Origin: Chlamydiae bacterium RIFCSPHIGHO2_12_FULL_27_8
Lineage (GTDB): Bacteria; Chlamydiota; Chlamydiia; Chlamydiales; SM23-39
Reading direction: 5' to 3'
Length of the DNA: 8,623 nt
Assembly (NCBI GenBank): GCA_001796155.1
Contig: MGLU01000017.1
Location: 200 to 8,822 of the forward strand
The notes beneath the pieces were generated by a model. The model was not told the DNA's origin and made no database searches. It saw only the letters and a list, made by a program, of their open reading frames with translations. Every line of letters begins with the position of its first letter. Position 1 is the stretch's first letter. A program made the position numbers and the translations under genes. Below are positions 7,417 through 8,623 of this stretch, one piece after another.

Positions 7417-8359
7417 ATTTAATAACTTTTTTATAATATAAGAGGCATGCACTATCTAAAGCTAAATGTAGATAATCTTTATTAATAATTTTTATTTTAA
7501 TATCCTCGCATTGATACCAAATATTCTCTTTTTTAACATAAGTTAAAAATGTATCTTGATTAAAAAAATCATTCCGATATTCGATAAAAGATAAAAGCTC
7601 ATAAAAAGAAGAGTTTAAAAAAAGTGTATTTTTAACTTTAAAGTTATTTTTTATTTCCAAAAAACCCTTATATTGAACTAAAAATTCTTTGGGGTTCATA
7701 CCATTAAAAAAATTATTAACAATATTTTCGAAGTTAGTATCGATATCATGTTTAATAATAACATGATTTTTAGAATTTAAAATTTCGATATTTTGAAAAT
7801 TTTTATATGAAAAAATGATTGAAATAAGTTTTAAAAAATCAATTTTAAAATTATTAAAAAAATCTTTAGAAATAACCTGCTTCAAACTATTAAAAATAAT
7901 ATCGGAACTTAAAGTTGCTATTTTTTTATCATTTTTTAAATCAGATTCATAAGAATCCAAAAAAACATTTAATGCAAAAAAACTTTTAGGCAAAAAATCA
8001 AATAAATATTTAATCGTTGGAATATTTAAAACAAAATGTAAAAGACTATTTAAAAAATTTGGACCTTTTATACCTAAAATAGGAAGTTTTTTTTCGTTAT
8101 TTTTTTTTAAATAACTATTGTTTTCATAGTACCCATAATAATTAAAAGGTCTGCCAAAAAGAGAATAAAAAATATTTAAAATTTCATTTGCATTTTGGTT
8201 TTTTACAATTTGATTGTATTCTTTTTTAAAACTTTTTGATTTTAAACTATTAGAAAATAAAGCATTTATTTTTGAAAGATTTTTTGATTCTAAATCAAAA
8301 TCATTATTATTTAATTCATTAAATACAGAACTAATTTTTTTGCTGTATATAAGCTCCAT
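7415..8359 (-). CDS. USP-like (peptidase C19 fold) protein, probably catalytically inactive
   Basis: The 314-aa protein is Lys-, Asn- and Phe-rich, with no signal peptide or clear membrane segment. Residues 96-118 (GIKGPNFLNSLLHFVLNIPT onward) resemble the Cys box of ubiquitin-specific proteases (G-NTCYLNS-LQ-L---P). Residues 253-290 (YELLSFIEYRN, TYVKKENIWYQCEDIKIK) and the end (SACLLYYKK, 303-311) resemble the His box and its tail (YEL--V--H--GHY--YV----WY-FDD-KV ... AYLLFY). In this alignment the catalytic Cys is Asn101, His is Thr270 and Asp is Glu285. The only cysteines are 284 and 304, so a normal C19 triad is absent. Length suits a compact USP domain plus an N-terminal helical region. 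It might bind ubiquitin or act as a pseudoenzyme toward the host. The ATG at 8359 has only a weak TGGA upstream; an in-frame TAG lies farther upstream. It follows the partial gene by 33 bp, possibly as an operon. That a real gene is present is likely; the fold is by eye. Confidence 0.55.
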   Translation of the reverse strand: MELIYSKKISSVFNELNNNDFDLESKNLSKINALFSNSLKSKSFKKEYNQIVKNQNANEILNIFYSLFGRPFNYYGYYENNSYLKKNNEKKLPILGIKGPNFLNSLLHFVLNIPTIKYLFDFLPKSFFALNVFLDSYESDLKNDKKIATLSSDIIFNSLKQVISKDFFNNFKIDFLKLISIIFSYKNFQNIEILNSKNHVIIKHDIDTNFENIVNNFFNGMNPKEFLVQYKGFLEIKNNFKVKNTLFLNSSFYELLSFIEYRNDFFNQDTFLTYVKKENIWYQCEDIKIKIINKDYLHLALDSACLLYYKKVIK

Positions 8360-8392
8360 AATAGTCCATTTATTTTCAAAAGAGATAGGACT

Positions 8393-8623
8393 CTAAAGAT
8401 TTAAGTATTTTATTGCAAACTCATTTTTTATCAATGACGGCGTAATACCCCTGACTTCAATCATGGAGATATAAGCCGCCTTTTTTTCTTGTGAATATAT
8501 ATACTTCCATGTTAAAATGCTTCTATCTTTTAAAGGTCTACCGTCGGGCTGACGGGATGTTAAGCCTTTGGAGAGAATGTAAGACCGGAGGACATGGGTT
8601 GTAGAAAACGTAAAAGTCCTCAA
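8393..8623 (-). CDS. 3' end of an unidentified reading frame, compositionally atypical (partial)
   Basis: The minus frame is open from the right edge to TAG at 8395-8393, giving 76 codons. It lacks an in-frame ATG near the edge, so it is either the C-terminus of a longer protein or begins at the TTG at 8623. The peptide includes HVLRSYILSKGLTSRQPDGR (10-29) and PLKDRSILTWKYIYSQEKKA (30-49). I do not recognise a family. By count 52 of 123 bases in 8501-8623 are G or C, well above the rest of the window. Codons such as CGG, CGT, CCC, CCG, GCG and CTC are used that its neighbours avoid. It ends 33 bp before the USP-like gene on the same strand. It may belong to an acquired or mobile gene. It may also be non-coding, because GC-rich inverted repeats overlap it and a second minus frame is open for part of the way. 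Confidence 0.4.
   Translation of the reverse strand: MRTFTFSTTHVLRSYILSKGLTSRQPDGRPLKDRSILTWKYIYSQEKKAAYISMIEVRGITPSLIKNEFAIKYLNL
8532..8621. repeat. Cluster of GC-rich inverted repeats near the right edge
   Basis: CCGTC (8541-8545) and GACGG (8551-8555) flank GGGCT. This hairpin is nested inside AAAGG (8532-8536) and CCTTT (8565-8569). Next to it GAGGAC (8588-8593) pairs with GTCCTC (8616-8621). Several perfect GC-rich stems in about 90 bp of an otherwise AT-rich sequence suggest a structured RNA or element end. No known RNA family was recognised. Confidence 0.35.

Noticed and set aside
8214..8396. Plus-strand open frame of 60 codons at the 5' end of the USP-like gene
   Set aside because: It is antisense to a longer frame with recognisable C19-like motifs, and its composition is that expected of a complement of AT-rich coding sequence.
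8501..8623. tmRNA, RNase P, SRP RNA or rRNA fragment as the source of the GC-rich edge
   Set aside because: I compared it from memory with the conserved cores of these RNAs and found no match; the edge is left unassigned.

Overview
The window is strongly AT-rich DNA (roughly a quarter G+C by eye over most of its length), densely coded, with short intergenic gaps and standard bacterial signals. One gene is diagnostic of lifestyle: an ATP/ADP translocase of the NTT family (5770-7344), found in obligate intracellular bacteria such as Chlamydiae, Rickettsiales and Dependentiae/TM6, and in plastids. With the low G+C, a plastid-like UDP-glucose pyrophosphorylase, a long TPR protein and what looks like a ubiquitin-specific-protease fold, the best guess is an intracellular parasite or symbiont of a protist, with Dependentiae (Babela-like) my first choice and Chlamydia-like bacteria second. 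The phylum assignment is inference.

Layout, left to right. (1) 1-2866, minus strand: the first 955 codons, uninterrupted, of a very long tetratricopeptide-repeat protein with an N-terminal membrane or signal segment; its C-terminus lies off the left edge. (2) 2867-2928: a 62-bp divergent intergenic region with a 10-bp-arm palindrome at its centre. (3) 2929-4953, plus: a UTP--glucose-1-phosphate uridylyltransferase resembling the plastid UGP3 type. (4) 4954-5111: a good sigma70-type promoter followed by a leader with a 19-nt-arm inverted repeat and a smaller hairpin. (5) 5112-5630, plus: a small, very basic protein of unknown family, closed by a strong terminator. (6) 5684-5769: a near-consensus promoter, then the translocase gene at 5770-7344. 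(7) 7381-7416: a bidirectional terminator between convergent genes. (8) 7415-8359, minus: a 314-aa protein whose ends look like a ubiquitin-specific protease (peptidase C19) fold with the catalytic residues replaced. (9) 8393-8623, minus: the 3' end of another reading frame with clearly higher G+C and different codon use, which also carries GC-rich inverted repeats.

How the parts may fit together: the translocase would import host ATP in exchange for ADP. The pyrophosphorylase makes UDP-glucose for glycans or the envelope, and it is divergently placed from an exported or membrane-anchored TPR protein that may belong to the envelope or glycan-export machinery. The USP-like protein is a candidate for interaction with host ubiquitin. 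Only the translocase and the pyrophosphorylase assignments are firm. The rest is read from motifs by eye without database searches.
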